Part shown: positions 1-12,159 of the stretch, one piece after another
Layout: each line of letters starts with the position of its first letter
How positions within the stretch are numbered: position 1 is the stretch's first letter
DNA from: Mactra quadrangularis
Lineage: Eukaryota > Mollusca > Bivalvia > Venerida > Mactridae
Direction of reading: 5' to 3'
Assembly (NCBI GenBank): GCA_025267735.1
Contig: CM046303.1
Coordinates: 36,655,380 to 36,719,379, forward strand
Length of the DNA stretch: 64,000 nt
Program-made: the position numbers and the translations under genes
The notes under the pieces: model-generated
What the model was told of the DNA's origin: nothing
Database searches by the model: none
Seen by the model: only the letters and a program-made list of their open reading frames with translations

Positions 1-175
1 AGTATTCTTATATTTATTTTATATATTCTGAGGTAATCAAGAATCCTCTTCCATGGTTCAGCTATCTGTCATGGTCATAGCAGGTCATACACTTTTATAA
101 AATATCAACAGTAATGTGAACTTAACTCTGTACAAGGAAATATTAATTGTTGAATTCTAAAGGCTAACTTAAAGC

Positions 176-3100
176 AATCTGATTAAAACCCATCTAAAAT
201 TTTCCGCTCACCTACTCGCTAATTTAGATCTGGCCTTTTTCAAACGAGGGTCACGTTCAGGTGACCTTTTCTCATCATAATATTAATGACGAAATTGTTA
301 TGATACGTAACTTGTTTACATCGTCTACGTCACGCAATGTGAAATGAGCCGTCCAATTGTAGACTGTGAATAATACCGCTGTTAAATTAGCTTGTACTTA
401 CAGAGTCTATAAAAAGCAATAAAAGAAACAATTCAGACTCTTTAAAATAGAAAAGAATTCAATGCTTCTAGTAGGGTTTGATACCAGAACAACTCAGTCC
501 CAAACAATCTCCGTAAACAGATATCTATAGAGCATTGTTGTACAGGATCTCTACTGTCCCCGTGGAAGGTTATGTCCACAGGGAATTGTCGAGTTACCTT
601 CCTTTGATTTTTCAAACATACCTTTAATATACTTATATACAAGGGGTACAACTGCATTTACTTGACCACTTCATCTTGATATATTATTTTGAGAATCACA
701 AAAAGTTCTTATACCCTAGCGGCACTTTAACGGAACGATTAAATTGATTAAACATAACTCTTCGAGCTATGAATATTAAATGTTTCATAGGGCAGACCGT
801 TAATACGATTAAAGTTTCAAAAACATAAAAAACAGCACAAAAATCTCAACTCGGACAAGTTAGTGCACAGATGAAATCGACATTTCTCGAGGAAAATCCT
901 TTTATTTTCATATTTCAAAATGACATATTTACCCCAATAAAAGAAAATATGACAGAAAAACAATATTATTGAATAAAAATGTAATAAATATAACTCTCCA
1001 CCTTGAGAGAAACACTTGCGAGCCATAAAAAGCGAAATTAACAAAATCTATTCGATAATCAATGTTGTAGCCGGTATCCTTAATTTATTCAAGAAACTTG
1101 TAAGAAACTTTTTGATTGGTTAATTTTGTAAACGAAAATCGCCAAGACTTCCGACTAATTGACTGAATCAAATTTGGAAGATTTCGACTTTTTCGTAGTA
1201 TTTTTGTTGTCTCGTTTGAAAGTAGGAAAAACTCCGTACGGTTCGTCGAATCAGAAATTGTTTAACTAATTAGATTATTATGTGTGTGACGTATTAGTGA
1301 AAATGGTTGTGAGAATAATTTTTTAAGGTTAAATCAGATAAAAAGTGTACATACAGTCAATTCGCATTATCTCGACTACGCTTGTGTCGACATTTCGTTG
1401 TCTCGATTGAAAATCAAAAGTCCCGATTTTTTTCCTTCTTTATCTATATGAAAAAACCATGTTTGACTCGATCTTTTTGTCTCGACATTTTCGCTCTCTC
1501 GACTATAAATTTGAGTCCCAAAGTGTTATTTTACTATAAAAATATAATGTTTAAGTCGACTAGACAAAGAAATTATCGGCGATCCGTTGAGGTGCGAATA
1601 ATAACACACGCCCATTGTTTATCGATTAGCGACTGTATAGATAATCTGTTTAAAAGAACGTGTCAAGATTGAATTAACATGTCATTGTAATATACAAACT
1701 AATTGACATGACTAAATGAAACCATTGTTAAATAAGTCGAGTGTTAATTGACAGATGTCAAAAAATTACAAAAAACACTGTTTGTGATACTCGTTACTTT
1801 TTTTGTGTACATTAATGCTTATCACTCATTATATTTTGTTTAATGAATATTTTGTCCAATAAAAATAAAAAAAAAATATTTATTGTTATTTCTATTTTAT
1901 TTTGTCATTTAAGTTGGTATAAATGTACGGCATCTTCTTTGCATGATAAATTATTCACTCTACAGATCTGTTTGAAAAACGATGTTTACAACTGTTATGG
2001 ATCGATAATAGAAAGACACACATTTAAAAGATATGCTGACATTCTTGTAGTTCAAGTCTATATTTTTCGTGACGTAATAGTCAACTACTCTTCACACACA
2101 CACAACTGGATAATATCAGCAACTACTTAAAACTATCAAAGAGAGGCCGACATACACGATGACGGTGCTGGGGTTGTACGAAATAGTATATGACGTCAAA
2201 CACATACACACACAATTTATCTGAGTGGCTTCAAATATTCAGAAGAATATACGTTTGGTTAGTCATTACATCTAGATACAGTCAGTGAAATAGTAGAAAC
2301 GGAAAGTAGATTTTCGGAATATACGCGATTTTGTTCAATAACTTGTCGAGAGAGAACTGTGCCAGCGGAAAAAGTGTCTCAAAACCTTTAGAGTACAAGT
2401 TCATGGTAAATTCCTATTCACAGGTGCAGAAAGGCGATAATGTTAAATTACACTCTCTGAACAGGTAAAACTGCAACTGAAGACATCGGAATTACCTCCC
2501 TTAGAATATTTTGTTTATTATGTTTGTGTCGACTTTTCGTTATCTCGACTATTTTTCGACGGTCCCAACTAAATCGAGATAACGAGAATTGACTGTATAT
2601 TCGTTTTGTTTCATGTCTGGTTATAATTGGCACGATGTTTTGTATTTTTATAACTAGTGAAGCGAGAAACACAATCTAACACGGAGTAAATCATGCTTGA
2701 ATCGACGTAACATTGAAATTTTGTCAATTTTCATTCTGTTCAACTGTGCAATAACTTGTCCGAGTTGAGATTTTTGTACTGTTTTGTATGTTTTTGATAA
2801 TCTAATCGTATTAATGATCTGCCCTTTGAAACAATAAACATTCATAGTTCGAAGACGTATGTTTAGTCTATTTAATCGTGTGGTTAAAGTGCTACCAGGG
2901 TATCAGTATTTTTTGTGAGCCACAAAATAATAAATCTAGATGAATCGGTCTAGTAAACGCAGTTGTACCCCTTGTATATAAGTATATAAAAGGTATGTTT
3001 GAAAAATCAAAGGGAGGTAACTTGACAATTCCCTGTGGTTATGTCGAGATGAACTTTGTGTCAACCAATCAATGTGTAGCTTTCATCTAGACAAAACACT

Positions 3101-3355
3101 ATTAATAACATTTTGATTTCATAATTTCTATTTTAGACCAAGGTTTGCAAGCTAATTTAACAGCGGTATCATTCACAGTCTGGGATTGGACATTGCGTGA
3201 CATAGACGATGTAAACAAGTTACATATCATAACAAATTCGTCTTGAATATTAAGATGAGAAAAGGTCACCTGAACGTGACCTTCGTTTGGAAAGGGCTAG
3301 ATCTAAATTAGCGAGTAGGCGAGGGGAAAATTTTAGATCGGGTTTTAATCAGATT
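176..3355. mobile_element. 3.2-kb foldback element with long inverted arms
   Basis: The two ends are long, imperfect inverted copies of each other. Left 176-~870 pairs with right ~2740-3355, and weaker similarity runs inward to about 1045 and 2645. Landmarks seen in both arms, in opposite orientation: the outer end AATCTGATTAAAACCC, a block around GTCACGTTCAGGTGACC (250-268 and 3269-3285), CGCAATGTG and GACGATGTAAACAAGTTAC blocks, and a block around GTTGTACCCCTTGTATATAA (near 632-652 and 2963-2985). No transposase reading frame is present in the arms; the short frames there are shadows. A clear target-site duplication was not found. It lies in the intron just upstream of the first PARP exon of the window. 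Its loop holds a separate Tigger-like element. The superfamily is unknown to me. Confidence 0.8.
1354..2595. mobile_element. Tigger/pogo-like element nested in the foldback loop
   Basis: The left end starts CAGTCAATTC followed by TTATCTCGA; the right end read in reverse starts CAGTCAATTCTCGTTATCTC. Both are flanked by TA (1352-1353 and 2596-2597), the target duplication of the Tc1/mariner-pogo superfamily. A second TCGAC...TTCGTT.TCTCGA block follows inside each end, giving compound terminal repeats. Length is 1242 bp. Two frames of about 95 codons (1382-1672 and 1843-2130) lie inside, but neither shows a DDE transposase or a CENP-B-type DNA-binding motif that I recognise, so the copy is probably non-autonomous or badly decayed. 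The terminal sequence closely resembles known Tigger ends (recalled, not searched). Confidence 0.8.
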
Positions 3356-3542
3356 AAGTCCCAAAACACATACTTTCACTGTACTACTGTTCTTACATAA
3401 AATACATAGTTTTGCTACCAGACAATGCATTAAGTAATTTTGAATGTATTTCTAAGTGTCAGTGCTGGGCTAGTCTTACTGCATGTAAGAAAGGAATGAT
3501 ATAATTTTGTGCTGGTCCATCAACTTGTTTTATATATTTTAG

Positions 3543-3721
3543 GATTAAAAGGATCATTACCATCAAATTGGATGTCTATGAGTAACAATGAGAATGTAAA
3601 ACGTGTAGCATTAAACAATTGTAGTGAATACCAGAAAATAGAGAAGTTATTTTTAGGTCAAGTGAAGAATGGTGTGTATGCATCGAAAGTTAAAAACAAT
3701 AGAAATGTTCACGTGTTAAAG
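3543..3721 (+). CDS. PARP14/15-like ART, exon upstream of catalytic core
   Basis: This is an internal exon of a PARP14/PARP15-type ADP-ribosyltransferase; the gene starts outside the window to the left. The acceptor AG is at 3541-3542 after a T-rich tract, and the donor is G|GTATGT at 3721/3722. The exon enters with two bases of a split codon and ends on a codon boundary. It encodes about 59 residues with LPSNW near the start and EYQKIEKLF in the middle, matching the region that leads into the catalytic domain in vertebrate PARP10/14/15 (L-P-x-x-W then E-Y-x-x-V-x-x-x-F; family knowledge recalled). The exon ends within a VLK segment that continues as IERIQN in the next exon. It lies 187 bp downstream of the foldback transposon in the preceding intron. 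Confidence 0.85.
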
Positions 3722-4197
3722 GTATGTTGATGTTTTTTATGATTAATAACTTAATGCTTAAACAGAGGACAAGTTTACACTCGGCAGAGGTGATGTAATA
3801 GGCCAATTTTTCCACCAGGCCATTCATTCCTAGGCTATTCATTCCCCACCTGAGCCCCCCAAATTTATGTTTAATTTTTGTATCAACTATAGCAATACAT
3901 TAGTTTTCTCAGTAGATCTTTCCCCATGGGCCAATATTTTCCTATTGATTATATCGTTGTAAATCTCAGCCATCTTTCCCACTCTTTGTGGACCAAATAT
4001 CCAAAATTTAGAATTATCTCATGAAAGACTTGCATGTCATAATAACACTTATTATGAATTTAACTAAGTATACACATACCTTACAATGTACACAGTGTAG
4101 TGTACAAGAACCGTTATTCCTCTTTGTGAGGGTTTTAGATTTTTTCCCCATTGTTTGATTATCTCCTCCAACTTACAGTGTTCTTGTTTTCCTACAG

Positions 4198-4378
4198 ATT
4201 GAGAGAATTCAGAACAGGACATTGTATCAACAATATGCAGCCAAGAAGAAATTAATGGAACAACAAAATAAATCTGGGTCCAAACAAATAGAGAGACAAT
4301 TATGGCATGGTACAATGGATAACAATGTTGCTGGTATTATAACTAATGGTTTCAACCGTAGTTATTGTGGTGTCAATG
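4198..4378 (+). CDS. PARP14/15-like ART, catalytic exon with LWHGT histidine
   Basis: The second PARP exon begins after TTTCCTACAG and ends before GTAGGT; the flanking introns are 476 and 570 bp. It has 60 codons plus one base. The translation begins IERIQN, then LYQQYAAKKK, a pattern in which PARP catalytic domains place the helix before the first active-site segment. LWHGT follows, with the conserved histidine at 4306-4308; this residue binds NAD+ in the H-Y-E/H-Y-x triad of the ART fold. After it come NGFNRSYCGVN, which closes the donor-loop region. The reading frame joins the third exon through the split glycine codon G|GT. The ADP-ribosylation target cannot be told from sequence. Confidence 0.9.
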
Positions 4379-4948
4379 GTAGGTTTGATATAATTTACTT
4401 TATAGTTTATTGCTTTTGATTGCATGTTGGAAAGTTTCAGGACTGATCCTGAAGTTAAAGAATTTTGAGATTGAGAAAATGTTTGTTTTTCTTTGTAAAG
4501 CTTCTTAAATAATGAAATTCATGAATTTTAGGATTTGAAATTTTGAACTATTTACCCATGTGATTGTAATTTTGCCTCTATACATGTTTATTTGTACCTT
4601 TTCAGTTAACTCATGTAAATGTTTTCAAAAAATTGCACTATATATGGGGTTAAAAACAAAATGATTTCTTGTGGTTGATAAGAGTACTGATACATTTGTA
4701 TTCCATTCATAGTTTGTGTGATTCTTTGATTCAATGCTTATAATGTTGTTGCTTTAATTCTCTTGTGAAATCACACGTAGCTTATAATGAATATACAATT
4801 TTTGAAACATATGTACAGTATGTGTAAAAAGTGAAGAATTTAAAATTCTAATTCAGATTGGATAAAATCATAGTTCATTAGTTTTATTCTTTAGTTATTA
4901 TTAAGCTTTGTAAAATGTTTACCACATTTTTAAACTTGTTTACTTCAG

Positions 4949-5238
4949 GTGTTTTATATGGTCAGGGTGTATATTTTGCTGGAGATGCATCATATTCTGC
5001 TCAAGCATACTTAACAGGAAGTAAACCAGGCACAAAACGTTTTATGTTTGTAGTGAAAGCACTTACTGGAGAATTTGTGAAAGGCAATCCTAGTCTACGA
5101 GTGTTACCACCTGTAAAACCTGCCCAACCTACAGTGTTGTATGACAGTGCTGTAGATGATATAAACAATCCTATGGAATTTGTTATATTTCATGATACTC
5201 AAGCTTATCCGGAGTATCTCATCACATATTCCTCATAG
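4949..5238 (+). CDS. PARP14/15-like ART, last exon with Y and third triad residue
   Basis: The terminal exon starts after TTTACTTCAG and ends at TAG 5236-5238; 95 residues are encoded. GQGVYFAGDASYSA carries the triad tyrosine (codon 4972-4974, equivalent to PARP1 Y896). The C-terminus reads PMEFVIFHDTQAYPEYLITY before the last two residues, diagnostic for the PARP10/14/15 branch because of QAYPEYLIT. In the position that is leucine or isoleucine in vertebrate mono-ARTs and Glu988 in PARP1, this protein has glutamate (codon 5176-5178), so the triad reads H-Y-E. The three exons together give about 216 C-terminal residues and no break. Products of this family act in the cytoplasm and nucleus on protein or nucleic-acid targets; macrodomains typical of PARP14 would lie upstream of the window if present. 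Confidence 0.92.
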
Positions 5239-7865
5239 CATCTCTCTATACTCCTATCATCTCAATTGCTGTGTACATTATATCAAGTCTAAGAAATTAC
5301 CTGTTGTCCAGTTGCCCAGGACAACCAGGATTTTACTTGCTGATGTACACAGTATGTTATCATTCCATTTGTAATATAGAATATCTTATATATGTCCAAG
5401 TCATGCCATTATGTTCACATTTTGTTATATAGTCATGTCTATTTGAGACATTTATATGAGAAATATTTGTAATGTTCTTCTAAGTAATTTTTGTACATTT
5501 CTTGTAGAAAGCTCTAGGACTTCATAAGTCTGCTGGAAATTCTAATATTTGTGACTAAATGTACACTTTCTGTATAAAATATAATCATTTGATAGCTGTA
5601 TTTAGTTGAATTACTATATTTAACTTAGAATAAGATTAATTCTGGCTGATAAGCTTACAATGTTATCAGTTGATTTTAACTTATTCATTCAAGATTTTTT
5701 CGTTCTGCTGTTAACTATTCTGTACAGTATTTTCACATGATAAAAATTATTTATTAACTATATATCTTATCAGATAATATTTGAAGTACACAAACTACTA
5801 CATAAAACTATTTTGAGTTTTTAAAGATTTGACCTCATAAAGGTCATTATTTTTGGAACAATGTCTGTTTCAATTGAGCTATAATTTTAGAGTAACTTCT
5901 CAAACTGACATTGTTACCACAGTCAACACCTTATCACACTTGCCTGATTGCAGGGCCTTGTAAAAATTGATTCAGGCTATTGAGAATTATTTATTCATAT
6001 TTTTGAGTTGGTTGATTACTTTACCCTTTATTGTATAACATAATTAGGTGCTTTGAATTTAACTGTCTATAAAGGGTATATTTGTTTAATTTTTAGCGAG
6101 TTAAGCATTCTATACTTGAATTATAGCATAATTGTTTTGATATCCATCTATATTGTTACTTGGAGATCTATTATCTGAGTAAAATCATAAGTCTTCTAAT
6201 TACATGATTAATATTTGTGACACAAAATCACATATAACTCAATTAATTGACCATTTTAGCCTAAAAGTAGGGAAACCGGAAACATAACTCTCTTTTAAGG
6301 CTTTTACAAAAACTTCATAAGTGCATGAGGTCAAATCGTTTAGCATACATTTGGTCCAGTAAACCTTCAGATCTAGACAGACCTTTTTGTCTGTTAGTTA
6401 GCCAAGTTTTGCAGTGACTGAATCGGCTTCACCTGTGCTGAGCTTGTTTTCAGATACTGTTTTGATATGTCACAAATACAGAGTGTTTAATGACCAGATT
6501 TTATTTAGATTGAAGATCTCTATTTGTAACTATTAGATGAATTTGTTATTGTTATTATTGCATGTTTTTTCATTATTTTATTCTTACTTGTTATTATGAT
6601 TTTTTGTTACTGAATTAAATTATGTATTCTAGATACTGTATACTCTTTTATATAATTGTTTATACTTGAAATTATTGGTGTGTGTATATATATTCATAGA
6701 AATTGTACAGATTTTTGTTTGTTCGTTTGTTTTGCACAAAACTGCTTCAATATGAAGCTTAATGATGTGCTATGATGAAGTTAGTGTATTTAATACACAT
6801 AAGTATTAAAAAGGATTCAATGTAAGACTAGCTGAATAGAAAAAAAAATACATGTATTAAATGAACAAGTTAAGTTAGTCTTGTATTGTATACTTTAAAC
6901 CCACATGTTTGTGACATGTCTGAATCGTTACCAACTTTGTATATTGTATTCAGTGGGTTAAGTATTAGTCATGTCATTTACATGCGCTTAATCCATAATA
7001 ATATAATGTATTCAACTGCATTATTTAATAGGTTTTTTATATCTACTTCACTTTGCCTGTGTGAAGTTGTGAATATTAAAATTGTGTACTTGTGTATGAT
7101 ATATATATATTATGTATTATATATTATATGTCATTTGAACATTAAGAGAAATAATGACTCGTACTTATTTGAAATCTGTCTTATTTTGAAATTGACAGGT
7201 TTTTAAAGGAGTGAAATTCTTCTATTAAAGACAAATACGTACATTTTGGTGCAAATAGGGATTTGAGAAAATGTGTATTTTAGATGTGTTGAAAATAAAT
7301 GTGAATTATATTGATCATGGATGGAGTTTTCTTAAGGATATTGTTTTTAATGTCAAAATGATGTTGGCGATATTCAATGATATTTTGACTAAATCTTCAA
7401 AATATTAAGTGAAAATATTGTGAAACGTGAACACTATGACATTTGCAACAAAACTGCATTTAGAAATACCATTTTCAAATTGATTGGGATTAGTGGTGAG
7501 AATTCCTAATCAAATATGAAATACGATTATCTGAAATTTGGATTTGTTGTGGAAATGATATTTCAAGAATTGTTTTGTGTGATTTTTACATTTGTTGAAG
7601 GATATTAACATTACTAAATGCTGTCATTTTAGAGACATGTAGCATTCAGTGAATATAAGAATAAAAAAGTCGAGTTTCCAAGGTTAAATCCTTGATGAAT
7701 ATGTGTTGTATTGAATATAATAATGTAATAAAATTAGATGAATATTCATCACATGATTGTATTATACATAATATTTGATGAATATTCATGAGGTGTTGAT
7801 TATAAAGAATACAGTGTAAATACACTAAATAAATATATGATAAAATGGATATAATTTAGTTTAGG
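5239..7865 (+). other. Probable 3' UTR of the PARP gene, then intergenic
   Basis: This AT-rich stretch has no credible reading frame. The first canonical AATAAA downstream of the PARP stop is at 7294-7299; ATTAAA variants occur earlier (near 6613 and 7229). If 7294 is used the 3' UTR is about 2.1 kb. This is inference from position only. Nothing else with recognisable structure is seen. Confidence 0.4.
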
Positions 7866-8210
7866 CAGGGGTGAGGGATTTCAAGTTTTTTCCACTTGTC
7901 CACAGATAAGAATCTAAAACTTAACTTGTCCAGGAATATTATGCACTTACCCAAAAGTTCTATATGCAAAAAGAAATATAGTGAACTGTGATATAAAAAG
8001 GATATTATAAGTAATAATAAATAGTTGAATAGGATAGTTCACTTTTGAATTTTATTGAAACATTTACAATACCAAGTAGATCTATTGCTATGTTAGTATA
8101 TTTACAGCTAAAAATAATACTTGTCCACAGACAAGTAGGTTGGGAATATCAACTTGTTGGCAGACAATGTACAAGTCGGACAAGTTTGGCTTGAGAATTT
8201 CACACCCCTG
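7866..8210. mobile_element. hAT-like MITE, CAGGGGTG ends
   Basis: The left end reads CAGGGGTGAGGGATTTCAAG and the right end in reverse reads CAGGGGTGTGAAATTCTCAAG-like sequence, an imperfect terminal inverted repeat of about 20 bp. GTTTAG occurs at both borders (7859-7864 and 8211-8216), offset by one base on the left, and may be a target duplication. Inside, ACTTGTCC and its complement recur near both ends (about 7890-7935 and 8130-8185), giving a second layer of inverted repeat. The CAGGGGTGTGA terminus resembles that of the larger element at 12160-13941. No coding capacity in 345 bp. Confidence 0.7.
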
Positions 8211-10227
8211 GTTTAGTTAACTAAATAATTTAAAGAGGAGATTCTTATTTAGTAAATAACTAAGTTTGAATTCCCCTACTAGTTTAAAGTTTGTCCATCT
8301 TGTTTTATATTTTGTAGAGTATAAAAACTGTATTTATATGAAGCTTTGGCTTCATCCTTAATACCTCAAGTAAATTGTTACAATGTCTAATTAATGTCTG
8401 ATTAATTTTGATTGATATTAATACTTTATTACTAAGTATAAATGTTGAAAATTTCTTATGATCACTTGGGTATATTAAATTTCATTGGAACTTGAGTCTG
8501 CAAACACTAACAGGTTTGTGAGCCCAGCTCCTTCTGTCAACCATGGTTCTTTGAGAAAATATTTGTACTTGCTTATTGACTAAAAGATTCCTGTACTGGT
8601 TCATCCAAGGACCATGGTGTGGTGAAATTCCAACTGTAAAATGATGGGGGGGGGGGTCAAACAACTACAACCTCAAATTAGTTTAAACATTTTACTAGAA
8701 ATGTTACCATGTCAACCTAAATTTTAAAAGATTACCCTTACACTTTTTTTAAAAGTTAATAATGCTATGACATGAATAAGCTTTGGAATTAATCTTCTAA
8801 CTACAAAATATAGATATGGTATGATTTAATTTAACATATCTAATATCATTGTACAATATACTTGGGGTATTTTATCAAACTTAGCATGGAAAAGTTTTGT
8901 CCGAAATTGTTTCATGCAAAGTATTGTATTAAAAGTATTTTACAAATACTATATTTCATGATACAATTGTCCTCAGGTTGTCATGAATATAGTACATGCT
9001 TTACTGCTGTAGTAAAACCTTCAAGATTTGTGAAACTATCTTTAACAAGAAGCTTTGAATTAGATAAGTTACAATATTGTAGGTGTTACTATAGCACCCA
9101 ACTTGTTGATCCTAAAATGATAACTGTAGCTAAGAGTTACTCTGTGTAATATAGATCAAATATATTTGCTTGAAAATTGAGTCAAATTTATAGATTTCAA
9201 AGTTTCTTAACAATTCTGTCAAAAATAGTTAAAGTAGATTTACAAAATCTTTGTGATAATGATACAATTATTATATGATTGTATCAAATTTTGATTATTT
9301 CTATTTTATGAATTGGTGATAGAAATAAAAAATTAATAAAATGGTTTGTTAAATATTTATTATAAAAACTTGAGGTTGCAGGTTATCTCCCCTGGATCTA
9401 TAAAAATGACAATAGTCAGACATATGATGTAAACTATTGTTTTGTGGGTGTTTTGTAAGGGTTAATTAAATATCAATTAGTATCACTAATTAGTAAATTA
9501 TTGTGGTTTATTCTGTTTTAATCATAGTGATTATTTTTAGATCATTTTTTTTAGAATTATGCATATATTACATAAAGAAATTTGTGTCCATAGTAATGGC
9601 TAAAATAAAATTATGGTAAATTTTCAATATTTTCTTTTTTGAAAGGACATAGTATTTATAACTTATAATACTTGGTAAAGGATTTATTATAAATGTTTAT
9701 TTTGGTTAAGAACAGAATGTATGTAATTTATGGGAAATTTCCATGTAAAATAAGAAAAGATTTATTAATTATGTAAAATGTGTTTATTGGTTAAAGTTTT
9801 AAAGAAAAAGTTCAAATTTTCTGTTAGAGATATTGTACATCTAGAGTGATTTCACTTATAATTTTATAGTGTCACAGAACCATTTAGAGTTCCCATTTAA
9901 AGTTTTTTATTTGTTCTGAAGTTTATGTATTGCTTTGTGTATAACATACCTGCTTTATTACTTACTTAAATAAAACTGTAGTATTTTTGTCATTTTTTTC
10001 ATCTAGTAAATGTATTTAGTCAGTATTTTTTTAATTATATGAATCAATATGTTATAATCTTACATTTATGACAATCTAATGATCATATAGGCTTTATGAC
10101 TTGTTTGCTTGACTTTCTGTACAGTGTAAAATTAATCACTCAATGTCAAATCATCAAAATTATCATTCTAGTGGCCATAATCATGAGAACTCACTGCAGT
10201 GATGCTTATTGTTATAATTTAGGTATA
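8211..10227. other. Gene-free AT-rich sequence
   Basis: No exon, RNA gene or transposon end could be supported. A run of ten Gs lies near 8645-8656. The frame at 8862-9149 has no family resemblance and the composition of random AT-rich sequence. Confidence 0.4.
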
Positions 10228-10406
10228 CAGTACAGCCTCTCTTGAGCAACACCCATTGGGCCTGACTAAAGTGTGTTGCTGTTCAGAGGTTGTTGCTCTG
10301 CAAAAGTTAAATTCAATTAAAATTACAGGAATTAATGGAAAATTCAAAAGCTGCAGTTGTGCAGAGGATTTGTTCTGTAGAGGGCCACTCTGCAAAGGTT
10401 ATACTG
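10228..10406. mobile_element. Pogo/Tigger-type MITE, 179 bp
   Basis: The ends are CAGTACAGCCTCTCTTGAGC on the left and, reversed, CAGTATAACCTTTGCAGAG on the right, flanked by TA on both sides (10226-10227, 10407-10408). The interior repeats the motif GCAGAG/CTCTGC several times, so each arm carries subrepeats. TA duplication plus CAGT ends fit the Tc1/mariner-pogo group. It is far too short to code for a transposase. Confidence 0.72.
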
Positions 10407-10408
10407 TA

Positions 10409-12154
10409 TAACATGTTTCTACTAAACAAAGTGGAGCTCAGTTGCATTGTTTAAGTGTTAAATTGAATTAAATCAAAATAAGTTACAGAATATATTACCT
10501 TTCTTGAATGGTTTTGATAAGCGAACAAAATTTATGCAACTATCATAAGAAAATTAGCCTTATTTGTTAAGACTTGTATTTTTTGTCTTGATGAGTGTCA
10601 TGTGATGGTGATCTAATCACTGAACTATCAGTTAAATGACATTACACTGAGACTACTATAACCAGGCCCTTAGACAAGTGGCTTATTTGTTTAACTAAGT
10701 AATCCTTCTTGTCCAAAGACATGAGACTTTGTTTGTCCAAGTATATGCTAATCCTTTCATTTATGAATGGATTATGGATATTGAGAAATGGGAGGTCCGG
10801 TGTAATGTCAATTCACTGATGATGGAGAAAATCTGCATTTACAGTTTAGGCATCTCATCCTGTACAAATTTACATGGTCTAGTTTTTATGCAGCCACTTT
10901 TGTCTACTCAATGTATAAAAGTATATTCAATGTCTCAAAGTACTATTGATCCTTACAGTTTGTTTATACATGAATTTAAAGATTTTATTCTGAAGTAATG
11001 AACTGTACTTAAAGAATATCATTAATATTATTAGTAGTTGGCTGAACAAGTTTTATAATGTTTGTATGATCATAAGATTGTTTTATGGTATTAGCACATG
11101 TAATAAGATATGTGTTGAGAATTAGGTAAAAACAACAGTTTTAAAGTGTTGTAATAGTACGGATGATTATGTGACAATTACTAACAATGATACTAGACAT
11201 AGTATCTTTATATTTTCATTTTTTTGTATTTGAAAAATTTGATATTTGCTGAATTGATAGTTGATTTCAAAGGAAGTTAACTCAGTCTTTACTTCCTGTA
11301 CTTGATAGCTGTATAGTGTTTATTTTCAAGTTTAGAACAAAAGTTTAGCTACCTGGATTTAGTTGTAATATTCTGCAGTCTCATTTTTCCATTGATTTGT
11401 GTTACCAAGGAATTAATTATTGTTTCATGTGTTTGCATGTTACAGAAAATATTTGACCTCTCAATTTGGAGTTACACACTGGTAACAATCTTAATATCTT
11501 TGAAGTCTAAATTTGGTTACATTTCAGGAATTTTTGAAATTGTATTGCATTTTTGAAGAAACATATTCTTCCCTGATATTTGTGACTGTTCATCATGTAT
11601 AAAAATTGCATAAAAAGTGCATGTTATTCTGTATATGGACAAACCACTATATTATAGCTTGTTCACAATGACTGTGAGACGAGAAAAATATTTCAATTAA
11701 ATTACATTCATTTGAATCAATTAGTCAAAGTGTAGTTACTGAAGTAAGTAATGTATGAGTGTGTCTCAGGTCAATATGAACAAACTATTGGACATAGTTA
11801 CTGGAACTATTATGATTGGACATATCTAATCAAAGGCTGATAATTTCAATGAAAACTATTGTAAGTGAATTAACTGTAAGTGTACAGTATATTGTATGAT
11901 GTTTTTACTGTTGGGTTTTGCTTGATTCTCTGCTCATATTTTATTATAAATTGATATCTTATGAACTGTCGTAGTTTTCGTGCACACTTATCCATGAAGA
12001 CTGAACAATTATGTATGAAAATGTTCTGTACATTCATGATTGATGTGGAATCAACTCCTGTTTGTTATATTCTAAAAATGTTGATATACAGTGAAGCAAC
12101 TAGAATTATATACATGTTGATGTGTTACTCAAAGTCGATTAACTGAAAATGTCT
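10409..12154. other. Gene-free AT-rich sequence
   Basis: Nothing was recognised beyond short CTTGTCC-containing fragments (10670-10740) that resemble the interior of the MITE at 7866-8210. No exon-like segment is seen on either strand. Confidence 0.4.
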
Positions 12155-12159
12155 GCAGT

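Noticed and set aside
8862..9149. 95-codon + strand frame
   Set aside because: It has no family resemblance, no splice context and the composition of random AT-rich sequence.
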